Notes: generated by a model from the sequence alone, not told the origin. DNA of 64,000 nt from Pseudomonas viridiflava (GCF_900585905.1 NZ_UTVH01000095.1:248001-312000), one strand, 5' to 3'. Shown: positions 32,682 through 43,400, counted from the first letter of the stretch. Numbers and translations are program-made.

Positions 32682-33088
32682 GCCACAAGATAATCCGCTC
32701 GCTGTTCGAGATGCGCCTCGCTGCCTGGGCTGCCGAGCACGGGCTGCGCGTTGCTTACCAGGCGGTAAGCTTTACCCCCGAGCCTGACGAGACATACCTG
32801 AGTGCCTTCACGCTCCCGGCCGGGACCAACACCGACACCCTGGCCGGTGACCACCGCGTTTACACGGGCGTGTTCCAGATCAACGTGGTGACGCCGGTTG
32901 GCAATGGCACGGGCGATGCGGAAGGCCTCGTTGACAAGCTGGGCGACTTGTTCCCGGCCTTCCTCCGGCTCAAGCGTGACGACTTCGAGGTGATGGTCCT
33001 GACGCCGGTAGAGCCAGGCCCTCCGATCACCGGTGACACCACGCAGACCGTATCGGCCTCGTTCCAGTACCGATCCGACACTGAATAA
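32678..33088 (+). CDS. Tail terminator-like protein (DUF4128-like)
   Basis: A 136-residue protein fitting the DUF4128 tail terminator group: N-terminal helix, AYQAVSFTPEPDETYLSAF segment with its 'P..d..YL...' motif, GVFQINVVTPVGNG strand and GLVDKLGDLFPA helix. It caps the tail tube. Followed by a hairpin and the tail tube gene. Confidence 0.75.
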   Translation: MSHKIIRSLFEMRLAAWAAEHGLRVAYQAVSFTPEPDETYLSAFTLPAGTNTDTLAGDHRVYTGVFQINVVTPVGNGTGDAEGLVDKLGDLFPAFLRLKRDDFEVMVLTPVEPGPPITGDTTQTVSASFQYRSDTE

Positions 33089-33111
33089 ATTCGCCCGTTG
33101 GGCAACCCCAG

Positions 33112-33133
33112 AACCCGCCAATGAGCGGGTTTT
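33112..33133 (+). terminator. Weak hairpin terminator
   Basis: AACCCGC/GCGGGTT with a 5-6 base loop and only a short T-run. Similar hairpins recur after several late genes. Confidence 0.5.
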
Positions 33134-33159
33134 GTCATTTCTGAGAAGAGGAAACACCA

Positions 33160-33816
33160 ATGGGTTACAAGATCCCGAACGGCGGCTACTTCCAGCACGC
33201 CGCTACTTACGACGCGGCCCAGGCATTCACTGCCATCTCCAACGCAGCCGAAGCCGTTGCCACCGTCACTGGTAGCACCATTGCCGCGGGCGACATCGTT
33301 CTGCTGAGCTCAGGCTGGAGCAAGCTGGACAACAAGGTCGTGCGCGTGAAGGCGGCCACCGCAACAGCTGTGACCCTGGAAGCGATCGACACCAGCGACG
33401 TGCTGATCTTCCCGGCTGGCGGTGGCGTGGGCAGCATGAAGAAGATTCTGACCTGGGTGCAGATTCCCCAGATCACTGACCTGGCGTTCTCCGGCGGCGA
33501 CCAGAACTATCTGGATGTCGTGTTCCTCGAGGACGACCAGGGCAAGCAGATCCCGACCGACCGTGCTGCAACCAGCATGACGCTCACCATCGCAGACGAT
33601 CCGGTGAAGCCGTTCAATGCCGTGCTGATGAAGGCTGACGCGAACAAACAGGTTCAGGCTGCCCGACTGGTGCTTCCTGGCAATGACCAGCTGCTGTACG
33701 GCACCTACACGTCGTTCTCCAAGCAGCCGGCCGTTTCCCGCAGCAACCTGCTCACCCGCACGGTGAACCTGGCGCTGCAGGCTGACCCAACCCGCTATGT
33801 CGGCGTGGCGGCATAA
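33160..33816 (+). CDS. Major tail tube protein
   Basis: A 218-residue beta-rich protein between the tail terminator and the tail assembly chaperone genes, the universal position of the siphophage tail tube protein. Compositionally rich in Ala, Thr and Val with a structural-protein codon signature and a good GAGGAAACACCA leader. Confidence 0.8.
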   Translation: MGYKIPNGGYFQHAATYDAAQAFTAISNAAEAVATVTGSTIAAGDIVLLSSGWSKLDNKVVRVKAATATAVTLEAIDTSDVLIFPAGGGVGSMKKILTWVQIPQITDLAFSGGDQNYLDVVFLEDDQGKQIPTDRAATSMTLTIADDPVKPFNAVLMKADANKQVQAARLVLPGNDQLLYGTYTSFSKQPAVSRSNLLTRTVNLALQADPTRYVGVAA

Positions 33817-33818
33817 CC

Positions 33819-34202
33819 ATGGCCAAGTTCAAGATCGCTCAAAAGCCGACCTTCAAGGCCAAGGTGTCCATTCCGCGCGTCGGGGGCACGGCTGACGAGG
33901 TTGAATTCGAGTTCTTATTTCTCGACCGCCTGGCCCTGTCCGAACTGTTCGACAAGTGGAACAAAGCCCGCGATGCCCATGCCGAGAAGGTTCAGGCAGA
34001 AGGCTTGTCGTGGGCTGAGGCAACCGCTGAAGAAATCACCCTGCAGGTAAGCCAGATCAAGGACATCGTGTCTGGCTGGGCCTTCGACGACGCGTTCAAT
34101 GATGAGTCCATCGCTGCACTGGTCACGACCTGTGTGGCTGCGCCTCAAGCAGTCCTGAGCGCCTATCAGACAGCCTATCAGCCAGCACGCTTGGGAAACT
34201 GA
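33819..34202 (+). CDS. Tail assembly chaperone, short form (gpG-like)
   Basis: A 127-residue protein ending at 34202, two bases after the tail tube gene. It is the in-frame product; a fraction of ribosomes should slip near its end to give the longer form. The N-terminal region has beta strands and the centre a helical domain, as in gpG-type chaperones that coat the tape measure protein. Confidence 0.8.
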   Translation: MAKFKIAQKPTFKAKVSIPRVGGTADEVEFEFLFLDRLALSELFDKWNKARDAHAEKVQAEGLSWAEATAEEITLQVSQIKDIVSGWAFDDAFNDESIAALVTTCVAAPQAVLSAYQTAYQPARLGN

Positions 34203-34519
34203 TCGCCTCCGCCCGCGCGCTGTACGAGCCTGATGCCAGCGAAAAGCTGCCGATGTTCGGGCTCACGGCTGGTGACTTCGACGACGTGATCGAGGTTTGG
34301 CCTGACAACTGGCCGTCGTTCGCGGTTATGGAGGCCATGACCACCCAGTGGCGAGTGGGGGCTGGCGGCGCAACCGGCCTTGATTACGGCGTGCTGCCGG
34401 GCGTCATGCGCCTTGGATCTATCCCGAAAGAACATCGCGCTGCTGTGTTCCATGACGTTCGAGTCATGGAACTGGAGGCGCTGGCCGTCATGGCCGAATC
34501 ACGCGACAACAGCCCGTGA
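33819..34519 (+). CDS. Tail assembly chaperone, -1 frameshift fusion (gpGT-like)
   Basis: At 34193-34199 the heptamer G GGA AAC lies in the correct phase immediately before the stop of the short form, equivalent to the GGGAAAG slip site of lambda G-T. A -1 slip continues in frame from CTG at 34199 to 34519 and adds about 107 residues containing GLTAGDFDDVIEVWPDN. There is no independent start with a binding site for the downstream part. The fusion (about 233 aa) binds tape measure and tail tube proteins during assembly. Confidence 0.85.
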
Positions 34520-34545
34520 ACGCGGGCACTTATTCAAGGTGAGTT

Positions 34546-37518
34546 ATGGATATTGCCTCGCTCGGCATTAAGGTCGATTCCACAGATGCAGCGCAGGCAA
34601 GCACCGATCTCGACAAGCTGACAGCGGCTGGGGCCAGGGCAGAGAAGGCGTCCGAACGCGTCACAAAAGGCGCTGACAAGACGACTGAGGCTTTCAAAAA
34701 GCAACGGGATGAGCTGGCAGATCTGCTGGGTGAGATTGACCCGACAGTCAAGGCGCTAGGCCGTCTTGATGACATGGAAGCCAGGCTTGCCAAACACAAG
34801 GGCGTCGGCCTGGACCCTGCGACGTTCAGTGAATATCAGGCAAAGATCACTCAGGCTCGGACAGATCTAACCCGATTTGATGACAGCCTGAGCCGCACTG
34901 GCAACACTGCCAAGCAAACTGCCAACGCTTTGCGTGGCGTGCCTGCCCAGTTCACTGACATCGCGGTATCGCTCCAGGGTGGCCAGGCACCGCTGACTGT
35001 GCTCCTGCAGCAGGGTGGGCAGCTGAAAGACATGTTCGGTGGCGTCGGTCCTGCCGCAAAAGCCTTGGGCGGGTATGTCTTGGGGCTGGTCAACCCGTTC
35101 ACTGTTGCCGCTGCCGCTGCCGCAGTGCTCACGCTGGCCTACTACCAAGGCAGCGAGGAGCAGGACGCCTATCGTGACTCGCTGGCGACCACTGGCAATG
35201 CTGCCGGTACGACTACCTCGGCTCTGTCGGGGATGGCCAAGCAGGTCAGCGCCACAGTCGGCACCACTGGCGCCGCGGCTGCGGTACTGGCCCAGCTCGC
35301 AGGATCGGGAAAGATAGTCAGCGGCAGCTTTGAAGAAATCGCAATTGCTGCTCTGGCTTGGGAGAAAGCCACAGGCAAGGCCGCATCTGAAACCGTTGCC
35401 GAGTTCGCCAAGCTTGCTGACGACCCGGTCAAGGCCGTGGTGGCGCTCAACGACAAATACAACTTCCTGACCGCTGCGGTTTTCACCCAGATCCGTGCAC
35501 TGCAGGAGCAGGGCGATACGCTGGGCGCCCAGCAGGTTGCAGAGGGCGCATACGCCGATGCGCTGGTTGAGCGCGCCGGGACGATCACCAACAATCTGGG
35601 CGCTGTCGAGACCGCTTGGGCCGCAGTAAAGAGTGGCGCAAAGGGCGCATGGGACGCAATCCTCGACATCGGCCGTGAAGACACCTTCGACCAGAAGTTC
35701 GACAAACTGGCTGAGCGGCTGGCCACGCTCCGGAATGCGCAAAGCAACCCATTCATCCTTGGCGATAACCCGGACATGGGCCTGCTGGGTGGGGGCGAGT
35801 CAGGCGCGCAGAAGGATGTCACTGCGCTGCTGCAGAAAGAGGTGGACGATCAGGCCAAGGCCCGACAGCAGATGTTCGATGCACTGAATATTCGCGAAGG
35901 GACAAAGGCCTACGAGTCGCTGCAGAAGAATCTGGACGGTACGGCCTCCAAGGCCACAAAGCTTACCAAGGCGCTTCAGGACAACCAGCGCGAGATCGCT
36001 CAGGCCCGCAAGGCAGGGTTCCAGATCACGGCGGAGCAGGAAGCCGCGCTTGAGAAGCAGACCCGCGACAAATTCAAGGAAACCAAAACCGGTAGCAAGG
36101 CGGTAGACCTCACCGCCTTCAACGACGCGCAGAACCAGCTCAAGGCAGTGTCGAGCTATTACCAGAACATCCAGAAGGAACTGGACGCCGCTGAAAAGGC
36201 TGGGCTGATATCGGCCGAGTCCTACAGCAGCCAGCGTGTTGCCCTGGTCGAGCAGGAGCGCGTCGAAATTGCAGCCGCCTATGAGTCTGAGATATCGGCG
36301 CTCGAGGCAGCCAGAGCAAGGTCGAGCACATCCGGCCAGCAGCGCATCCAGATCGACCAGAAGATTGCAGATGCCCGGGCCTCAATGGTCAAGGCTGAGC
36401 AGGACGCCAATACGCAGCTGGAGGTGCTGGCCTCAGCCGAAGCCGGGCGTATCGCCAAGCAGACGCAAGCGATCAGCTCATACACCGAGGCGCTCAATCA
36501 GCAGAATGCGGCATTGCAACGTGCTGGCCAGCGTGCGGCTGCGGGTGTGGGGCAGGGCGACCGCCAGGCATCACTGACCGGATCGCTCAACGGCATCGAG
36601 GACCGGGCCAACCAGCAGCGTCTGGACCTGGCGCGCGACAAGGCCGACAAGGCGCGCAACATGAGCGCCGAGGAGTACCAGGCCAAGCTCGACGCCATCA
36701 ACCGTAGCGAGAAGGACCTCGCCGAGACGACGCTCAGCAACTACGAGCAGATGTCCGCGGCGCAGAGCGACTGGCGCAACGGTGCCACATCGGCATTCGG
36801 CAACTACCTGGAGTCGGCGCGCGACGTGGCGGGACAGACCAAAAGCCTGTTCACCCATGCCTTCACCGGCATGGAAGACGCGATCGTCAACTTCGCCATG
36901 ACCGGCAAGCTGTCGTTCTCAGACTTTGCGAAATCCATCCTTGCCGACATGGCGCGCATTGCAGCCCGCCAGGCGACGTCTGCGCTGTTCAGCTCTGCCG
37001 TCGGCGCCGTTACCAGCTATATGGGCGGCGGCGCAGGCAATGGACTGGCTGCTGGGTCTGCGGGGGCGGTCTCATCGAGCCTGGGTGGATCGGCCGCTGG
37101 CTATTCCGCAGCCTACTTCCCGCAGGCAATGGGTGGTGCGTGGAGCGGTGGCGTGCAGATGTTCGCCAACGGCGCGGCCTTCACTAACAGCGTTGTCAGC
37201 AAGCCGACAGCCTTCGGGATCTCGGGGGGGCAGACGGGCGTGATGGGTGAGGCTGGGCCTGAGGCAATCATGCCTCTGACGCGTACTGCCAATGGCAAGC
37301 TGGGCGTGATGGCCATGAGTGGCGGCTCTGGTGCCACTCAGATCAATGTCGAAGTGCACATTGATGGTGACGGGAACGCCTCGTCATCCTCTGATGCGCC
37401 AGGCTATGACCTGTTTGGCAAAGAGCTGGCAGCCTTCGTTGAGCAGAAATATCAGCAGCTACGCAGCAGGGATATGGCCCAGGGCGGCGTCATCAACAAA
37501 GCAATCAAGGGGCGCTGA
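34546..37518 (+). CDS. Tape measure protein
   Basis: A 990-residue, mostly helical protein, the longest of the tail block except J. It has coiled coils (about residues 20-120 and 500-760), a hydrophobic region near 135-205 with Ala/Gly-rich membrane-like helices, and a C-terminal domain of the lambda-type 'prophage tail length tape measure' group with FADFAKSILADMARIAARQ-type sequence and EAGPEAIMPLTR motif. It sets tail length and helps DNA entry. Confidence 0.93.
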   Translation: MDIASLGIKVDSTDAAQASTDLDKLTAAGARAEKASERVTKGADKTTEAFKKQRDELADLLGEIDPTVKALGRLDDMEARLAKHKGVGLDPATFSEYQAKITQARTDLTRFDDSLSRTGNTAKQTANALRGVPAQFTDIAVSLQGGQAPLTVLLQQGGQLKDMFGGVGPAAKALGGYVLGLVNPFTVAAAAAAVLTLAYYQGSEEQDAYRDSLATTGNAAGTTTSALSGMAKQVSATVGTTGAAAAVLAQLAGSGKIVSGSFEEIAIAALAWEKATGKAASETVAEFAKLADDPVKAVVALNDKYNFLTAAVFTQIRALQEQGDTLGAQQVAEGAYADALVERAGTITNNLGAVETAWAAVKSGAKGAWDAILDIGREDTFDQKFDKLAERLATLRNAQSNPFILGDNPDMGLLGGGESGAQKDVTALLQKEVDDQAKARQQMFDALNIREGTKAYESLQKNLDGTASKATKLTKALQDNQREIAQARKAGFQITAEQEAALEKQTRDKFKETKTGSKAVDLTAFNDAQNQLKAVSSYYQNIQKELDAAEKAGLISAESYSSQRVALVEQERVEIAAAYESEISALEAARARSSTSGQQRIQIDQKIADARASMVKAEQDANTQLEVLASAEAGRIAKQTQAISSYTEALNQQNAALQRAGQRAAAGVGQGDRQASLTGSLNGIEDRANQQRLDLARDKADKARNMSAEEYQAKLDAINRSEKDLAETTLSNYEQMSAAQSDWRNGATSAFGNYLESARDVAGQTKSLFTHAFTGMEDAIVNFAMTGKLSFSDFAKSILADMARIAARQATSALFSSAVGAVTSYMGGGAGNGLAAGSAGAVSSSLGGSAAGYSAAYFPQAMGGAWSGGVQMFANGAAFTNSVVSKPTAFGISGGQTGVMGEAGPEAIMPLTRTANGKLGVMAMSGGSGATQINVEVHIDGDGNASSSSDAPGYDLFGKELAAFVEQKYQQLRSRDMAQGGVINKAIKGR

Positions 37519-37856
37519 TGGCAATCGAACGATTCACCTGGAAGACAGAGAAGGGCGCGGAAGGTGATATCGCCCAGCGCGTCCGCACCAAGAAATTCGG
37601 TGACGGTTACGAGCAGGCAGTGGCTGACGGCATAAACAACAAGGCTCAGTCCTGGCCCGTCACCTTCACTGGCATGAAAGCCCGAGCCAAGGAAATCATG
37701 GCGTTCCTCGATCGCCATCAGGGCTCGAAGGCCTTTCTGTGGACGCCGCCTCTTGGCGATCTGGGGCTTTACAAGTGCGGCGGATACAGAGCTGCACACC
37801 GTGGCGGTCAGGTCTATGCCATCACCGCAACCTTCGAACAAACCTTTCACCCTTGA
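37518..37856 (+). CDS. Minor tail protein M-like
   Basis: A 112-residue protein matching the lambda M family: VRTKKFGDGYEQAVADGIN near residue 25-42 (the FGDGYEQ motif), and ending in ATFEQTF. It sits between tape measure and L as in lambda and overlaps the former by one base. It joins the tail tip complex. Confidence 0.85.
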   Translation: MAIERFTWKTEKGAEGDIAQRVRTKKFGDGYEQAVADGINNKAQSWPVTFTGMKARAKEIMAFLDRHQGSKAFLWTPPLGDLGLYKCGGYRAAHRGGQVYAITATFEQTFHP

Positions 37857-37867
37857 GATAAACGCCC

Positions 37868-38620
37868 ATGACACTGATCACGGACATCCAGAAGCTGGAG
37901 CCCGGCGGCGAAATACGTCTGTTTGAAATTGACGGGACTGAATACGGCGCCGACTACTTGCGCTTCCATGGTCATGCAGTGCCTCACACCCCAGCAGAAC
38001 TGCTTGCCTACGAGGGCTCTGATCAAGACCTTCCCGCGAAGTCGATCTGGTGGCAGGGGGAGGAGTACGCAGCCTGGCCGGTGCAGATAGAAGGAATTTC
38101 CTCCAGCAGCGACGGGACATCCTCTCGGCCAACTTTTGCGGCTGGCAACATCAGCGGCCGCGTGACTGCGCTCTGCTTGGCGTTCGAAGATCTGCTGAAG
38201 TTCAAGCTGACGGTGCGCGAAACGCTGGTGCAGTACCTGGACGCTGCAAACTTTCCCCAAGGCAACCCCACGGCTGACCCGACCCAGGAAGCGCTGGAAA
38301 TCTGGTACATCGACCAGAAGACGGGCGAGGACGGCGAGGCAGTGACCTGGGAGCTGTCATCACCAGGCGAGATTGATAATCACGGATTGCCAGGCAGGCA
38401 GATGACGACTTTCTGCCATTGGGCCATGACGAACGGGTACCGCGGCCAAGATTGCGGTTATACCGGCGCAGCGATGTTCGACGATGAAGACAATGCTACG
38501 GACGACCCATCGAAGGATCAGTGCAAGGGTTGTTTGTCCTCCTGCAAGTTGCGCTTCGGTGAAAATGAAGAACTCAGCTTCGGCGGATTCCCCGCCGTAT
38601 CACTGATTGCGCGGAGCTGA
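37868..38620 (+). CDS. Minor tail protein L-like
   Basis: A 250-residue protein of the lambda L type with the conserved cysteine-containing C-terminal half (CHWAMTNGYRGQDCGYTG, then CKGCLSSC), which in lambda L binds an iron-sulfur cluster. It lies between M and K as expected. It forms part of the tail tip. Confidence 0.85.
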   Translation: MTLITDIQKLEPGGEIRLFEIDGTEYGADYLRFHGHAVPHTPAELLAYEGSDQDLPAKSIWWQGEEYAAWPVQIEGISSSSDGTSSRPTFAAGNISGRVTALCLAFEDLLKFKLTVRETLVQYLDAANFPQGNPTADPTQEALEIWYIDQKTGEDGEAVTWELSSPGEIDNHGLPGRQMTTFCHWAMTNGYRGQDCGYTGAAMFDDEDNATDDPSKDQCKGCLSSCKLRFGENEELSFGGFPAVSLIARS

Positions 38621-38622
38621 CC

Positions 38623-39378
38623 ATGTTCAAGTACATCTTGGAAGCGATCCAGACGCACGCAGCGGCGGAATATCCGAAAGAGTGTTGCGGCCTTCTGCTC
38701 GCGGTAGGCCGCAAGCAGCAATACTTCCCATGCGCCAATACTGCAGCTGATCCGAATGAAGAGTTCCGGATCGATCCTGAGGATTTCGCCCGGGCGGAAG
38801 ACGTCGGCGAGGTCATCGGCATTGTTCACTCCCACCCTGACGCGACCAGCCGGCCGTCTCCGCGCGATCTGGCGATGTGTGAGGCGACCGAACTGCCTTG
38901 GCATATCCTGAGCTGGCCGGAAGGCGACCTGCGCACCATCACGCCGGTCGGTGTCGTGCCGCTGCTTAAGCGTCCGTTCGTGCACGGCGCCTGGGACTGC
39001 TGGCAGGTCTGCGCTGACTGGTACAAGCGCGAGTGGGGTGTTGAGTTCGAGGCTTTCAAGCGAGCCGATGGCTGGTGGGAGAGCAAGGACAACGTCAGCC
39101 TGTACGAGGCGAACTATGAAGAGGCTGGGTTCTACCGCGTCGACACTCCCCGGCGCGGCGATATGATCGTCATGCAGGTGGGGCGTACCGCGCATCCTAA
39201 CCATGCTGGGATATTCCTCGGCACCGACCCGTCGCTACCCGGAGAGGATGCCGCCACCTTCGGGCCTGGCCCATTCATGCTGCACCACCTGTATGGGCGG
39301 CCGTCGGAAATCATCGTTTTCGGCGGTCCATGGCTGGACAGGACCCGGATGGTACTTCGCCATCACAATGCCAAGTGA
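38623..39378 (+). CDS. Tail assembly protein K-like (JAB plus NlpC/P60)
   Basis: A 251-residue two-domain protein. The N-terminal JAB/MPN metallopeptidase-like domain has HSHP (69-72) and Asp81 in SRPSPRD. The C-terminal NlpC/P60-like peptidoglycan hydrolase has the probable catalytic Cys126 in WDCWQV and His in PNHAGIF. In lambda, K is needed for tail tip assembly and probably for local cell-wall cleavage. Confidence 0.9.
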   Translation: MFKYILEAIQTHAAAEYPKECCGLLLAVGRKQQYFPCANTAADPNEEFRIDPEDFARAEDVGEVIGIVHSHPDATSRPSPRDLAMCEATELPWHILSWPEGDLRTITPVGVVPLLKRPFVHGAWDCWQVCADWYKREWGVEFEAFKRADGWWESKDNVSLYEANYEEAGFYRVDTPRRGDMIVMQVGRTAHPNHAGIFLGTDPSLPGEDAATFGPGPFMLHHLYGRPSEIIVFGGPWLDRTRMVLRHHNAK

Positions 39379-39410
39379 TACGCTCACCCCTTCATTTATG
39401 AGGGAACATC

Positions 39411-39761
39411 ATGCGAATTTTGATTGGTGCGCTGGCTCTGGCGCTGCTGGCTGGGTGCATGGCGCCTACGATGAACGAGGCTCGCCAGGACGACCCCTAC
39501 AAAGTGCTGAGCTCCAAAAAGAGCGACGCCGCGCTGGCAAAATGCGTTCATTATGAGTGGCAGAATCAACCCGTATTTGGCGGAACGCCGGGCGCCTCAC
39601 TTCAACCCGGCCGAGACGCTGGCTATACCGTATTCACGGAAGGCTCTCAGTATTTCGTAGACATACAGCCTAAAGCGGGCGGTTCGGAAGCCAAGTATTA
39701 CGTGGTCGTAGGCAACTGGATCGCGCAGAAAAGGCTCACGGCATTGCAAAGCTGCCTGTAG
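39411..39761 (+). CDS. Small lipoprotein between K and I, probable moron
   Basis: A 116-residue protein with a lipoprotein signal: hydrophobic N-terminus ending in LLAGC with lipidated Cys near 17. The mature domain (about 100 aa) has two further Cys. It is followed by a strong terminator and is not part of the usual K-I pair, so it is likely cargo. Phage lipoproteins at such sites often block superinfection by masking receptors (for example Cor), but that role is inference. Confidence 0.65.
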   Translation: MRILIGALALALLAGCMAPTMNEARQDDPYKVLSSKKSDAALAKCVHYEWQNQPVFGGTPGASLQPGRDAGYTVFTEGSQYFVDIQPKAGGSEAKYYVVVGNWIAQKRLTALQSCL

Positions 39762-39778
39762 GGCAGCATCCACCACAC

Positions 39779-39802
39779 AAGCCCGCAGCCGCGGGCTTTT
39801 TT
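39779..39802 (+). terminator. Intrinsic terminator after the lipoprotein gene
   Basis: AAGCCCGC/GCGGGCTT stem with a 4-base loop followed by six T. Confidence 0.85.
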
Positions 39803-39820
39803 ATTGCTTGGAGAAAGCCC

Positions 39821-40432
39821 ATGGCAGCGCTGGCCATCAATTACCAGCCTATGACGAAGATCGTGCTCTACGGCCAATTGCGGCGGTTTGGCAGGTCGTT
39901 CCGAATGGCAGTGAAAAGCCCGGCCGAGGCGATCAAGGCCCTGTGCGTGCAGCTACCTGGCTTTGAGCGCTATCTGTCAAACGCAAAATCACGGGGCATC
40001 GAGTTTGCCGTATTTCGCGGCACTGCCAATTTAACCGAAAAGGAAATCGGCTTTGCCGGGGCCGGAGATATTCGGATCGCACCCGTGATCACCGGCAGCA
40101 AGCGTGGAGGAGCACTGCAGACGATCATTGGTGCAGTCCTGATTGTGGTCGGACTCGTCATCACTGGCGGTACGTTCGGTGCTGGCGCCCCGTTCGGGTC
40201 CGCGCTGATCATGATGGGCGCTTCAATGGTCGCCGGTGGCGTCATTCAAATGCTTAGCCCGCAGGCAGGCGGGCTCAAGACCAGCGCTGCGCCTGAAAAT
40301 ACGCCTGGGTACGCTTTCGGCAGCGCCAAAAACACCACTGCGTCCGGTAATCCGGTTTCGCTTTGTGCCGGGCGCCGCCGCTGGGGCGGGGCAATTATCA
40401 GCGCAGCGATATACGCCGAAGATCAAATGTAG
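39821..40432 (+). CDS. Tail assembly protein I-like
   Basis: A 203-residue protein of the lambda I type: a ubiquitin-like N-terminal domain (VLYGQLRRFGRSFRMAVKSPAEAIKAL, marked by RFG and SPAEA) and a very hydrophobic Gly/Ala-rich centre (about residues 105-150). It is required for tail tip assembly and precedes J. Confidence 0.85.
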   Translation: MAALAINYQPMTKIVLYGQLRRFGRSFRMAVKSPAEAIKALCVQLPGFERYLSNAKSRGIEFAVFRGTANLTEKEIGFAGAGDIRIAPVITGSKRGGALQTIIGAVLIVVGLVITGGTFGAGAPFGSALIMMGASMVAGGVIQMLSPQAGGLKTSAAPENTPGYAFGSAKNTTASGNPVSLCAGRRRWGGAIISAAIYAEDQM

Positions 40433-40451
40433 CGACGAAGATGCACCGCAG

Positions 40452-40472
40452 CCGCCCACGGGGCGGTTTTTT
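40452..40472 (+). terminator. Intrinsic terminator between I and J
   Basis: CCGCCC/GGGCGG with ACG loop followed by six T. Confidence 0.75.
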
Positions 40473-40489
40473 ATTGCCTGGAGGAAAGC

Positions 40490-43400
40490 ATGGGCGCAGC
40501 ACTCAAGATTGATATCCGCGGCGACAAGGGCGGCGAAGAAAAGCCAAAAACGCCAACCGAGGCCCCGGACAGTCTGCGCTCAGTCGCCGTTGCCAAGATG
40601 CTGATTGCAGTGGGCGAGGGCGAGTTTGAGGGAACCCCCACCGCTCGCGACATTTATCTGGACAACACGCCTCTTCAAGACCCTCAGGGCAACATGAATT
40701 TCCCGAACGTGAAGTGGGAGTGGCGAACCGGAGCTGTTGATCAGACCTACATCCAAGGTATTCCCTCTGTTGAAAATGAGACCAACATAGGGACCGAGCT
40801 GCGAAGCAGTACCCCCTGGGTTCGAGCGATCTCAAATATCCAGCTCTCTGCCGTACGTGTGCGTTTTGCCTGGCCGGCACTTCAGGAAGTGGATGCCAGC
40901 GGCAACATCAAAGGCTATCGGATTGAATATAAGGTCGAACTGGCCACGGACGGCGGCGCTTATCAGCAGGTGTTGAGCGAGGCTGTCGACGGCAAGACAA
41001 CCAGCACTTACGAGCGCACCAGGCGCATCGACCTACCCAAGGCGACGTCCGGCTGGCTGATGCGTATCACCCGCCTGACTATCAATCAGAACAACAACAA
41101 AATTTCCGACACCATGCAGATCGCGGGCTTCACAGAAGTGATCGACGCGAAGATTCGCTACCCGAACACGGCGCTGCTCTATATCGAGTTCTCGGCTGAG
41201 CAGTTCCGTAGCATTCCGGCAGTAACCGTGGACTGTGATGGCCGACGCTGGCAGGTGCCGAGCAATTATGAACCGCGCTCCAGGACTTACACGGGCGTGT
41301 GGGATGGCACGTTTAAGGAGGCTTGGACCGATAACCCGGTTTGGCACACCTATGGCGTGACTACCAACGACCGCTTCGGCCTTGGCCGACGCATCAAGCC
41401 ATGGATGGTTGATAAATGGGAGCTCTACCGGATCTCGCAGTACTGCGACCAGATGGTGCCGGACGGGAAGGGTGGTCAGGAGCCGCGATTCATCTGCAAT
41501 TTGAACTTGCAGACCAAGGCTGATGCATGGAGTCTGCTGCGCGATATTTCGGGCATCTATCGCGGCATGACCTACTGGGCCCAGGGCCAGGTATTCACGC
41601 TTTCGGATATGCCGCGCGCGACCGACTTCGACTTTGCGTACACGCGCGCCAACGTCATCGACGGCAAGTTCACTTATTCCAGCGCATCGGAACGCACTCG
41701 CTACACCCGTGCACTGATCAGCTACGACAACCCAGCGAATAACTACGACACTGACGTCACGGCAATCACCGACCAGAAGCTACAGCGCCGATACGGCGAC
41801 AACCCTCTGGAGATCAGCGCAATCGGCTGCACCCGCGAATCAGAGGCCCAGCGCCGCGGCAAGTGGGCGCTACTCACAAACTCGAAAGACCGGGCCGTCG
41901 TTTTCAAAGTTGGCCTGGACGGGCGTATTCCGCTGCCTGGATACGTGATTCCAATCGCTGACGAGTTGCTTGCTGGTCGTCCGGTAGGCGGGCGGATCTC
42001 GGCCGTCAATGGGAGGGTCATCACGCTCGACCGGGACACGCAGGCAAAGTCTGGCGACCGCTTGATTCTGAACCTGCCTGACGGCAAGTGCGAGGGTCGG
42101 ACGGTGCAGTTGGTCAGCGGCCGTCAAGTGACAGTCACCACGGGCTACTCCGTTCCGCCTGAGCGTGAGCTGGTGTGGGCTCTTGATGCCGATGATCTTT
42201 CCATCCCGCTGTACCGCGTCGTCAGCGTTGCGCGCCCGGAAGCAGGTGTTTTTGAAATCTCGGCCGTTCAATACGATCCGAGCAAGTTCGCCTACATCGA
42301 CACCGGCGCCCGCCTTGAAGAGCGGCCAATCAGCGTCATCCCTATCACGGTCGTGCAGCCTCCGGCCAGCGTGTCAATCACGTCGAGCGTTGCCGTAGAC
42401 CAGGGCATCGCGATCAGCACCATGAATATCTCCTGGCCGTCGGTCAGCGGTGCAGTTGCTTACGACGTTGAGTGGCGAAAGGATAGCGGCAACTGGATCA
42501 AGACCCAGCGCACGGGCGCGACCAGTGTCGATATCACCGGAATTTACTCAGGGGCATACATTGCCCGAGTGCGGTCGGTCAGCGCTTTCGAGATATCGTC
42601 GATCTGGAAAAGCTCCAATCTGACCAATCTCACCGGCAAAGTCGGAGCGCCACCGGCCGTCACGTCGCTGATCGCCACGCCGCTGCTGTTCGGCATCAAG
42701 CTCAAGTGGGCTTTCCCGCCAGGCGCAGAAGACACGCAGCGAACTGAAATCTGGTACGGGCCAACGACTGATCTGGCGGCGGCCACCAAGCTCAGCGACC
42801 TGGCCTATCCGCAGTCCGAGTACATCATGCAAGGCCTGCGCGCGGGCGTGACGTTCTACTTCTGGGCGCGCCTGGTGGACCGGACCGGCAACATTGGCGC
42901 CTGGTACCCACAGGGCATTGGCGTTCAGGGGCAGACTGGATCAGATGCAGGCCCGATTCTTGACCTGATCGCGGGGCAGATCGGCGAGACCGAACTCGGC
43001 CAGGACCTGCTGGAAAAGATCGAACTGATTGATGGGCTGCAGGACCAGATCAATGATCTGTCCAACCCGCTGATGTACGTCAAGGAGGACGCCTACACCA
43101 AAGGCGCGGTGGTGTATCAGGGCGACCGTCTGTATCAGGCCATCATTGATGTACCTGCCGCAGCGGATGGCAGCAAGACGCCGCCGAACGCGACCTACTG
43201 GAAAGACGTGGGCCAGGTGCTGCAGGAAGCCGGAGCGCTTGTCGGTCAGGTGGGCCAGAACACGCTGGAGATCGGTCAGCAGAGCAAGGACTTGAAGGCC
43301 CAGGCCACACGTCTTGATGGCGTCTACCTGCAGGTCAATCCGGCACTGGCCGGTGACACCACAGGCTTTGCCGGTTCCGACGAGGTGTACGTCGGTGTTT

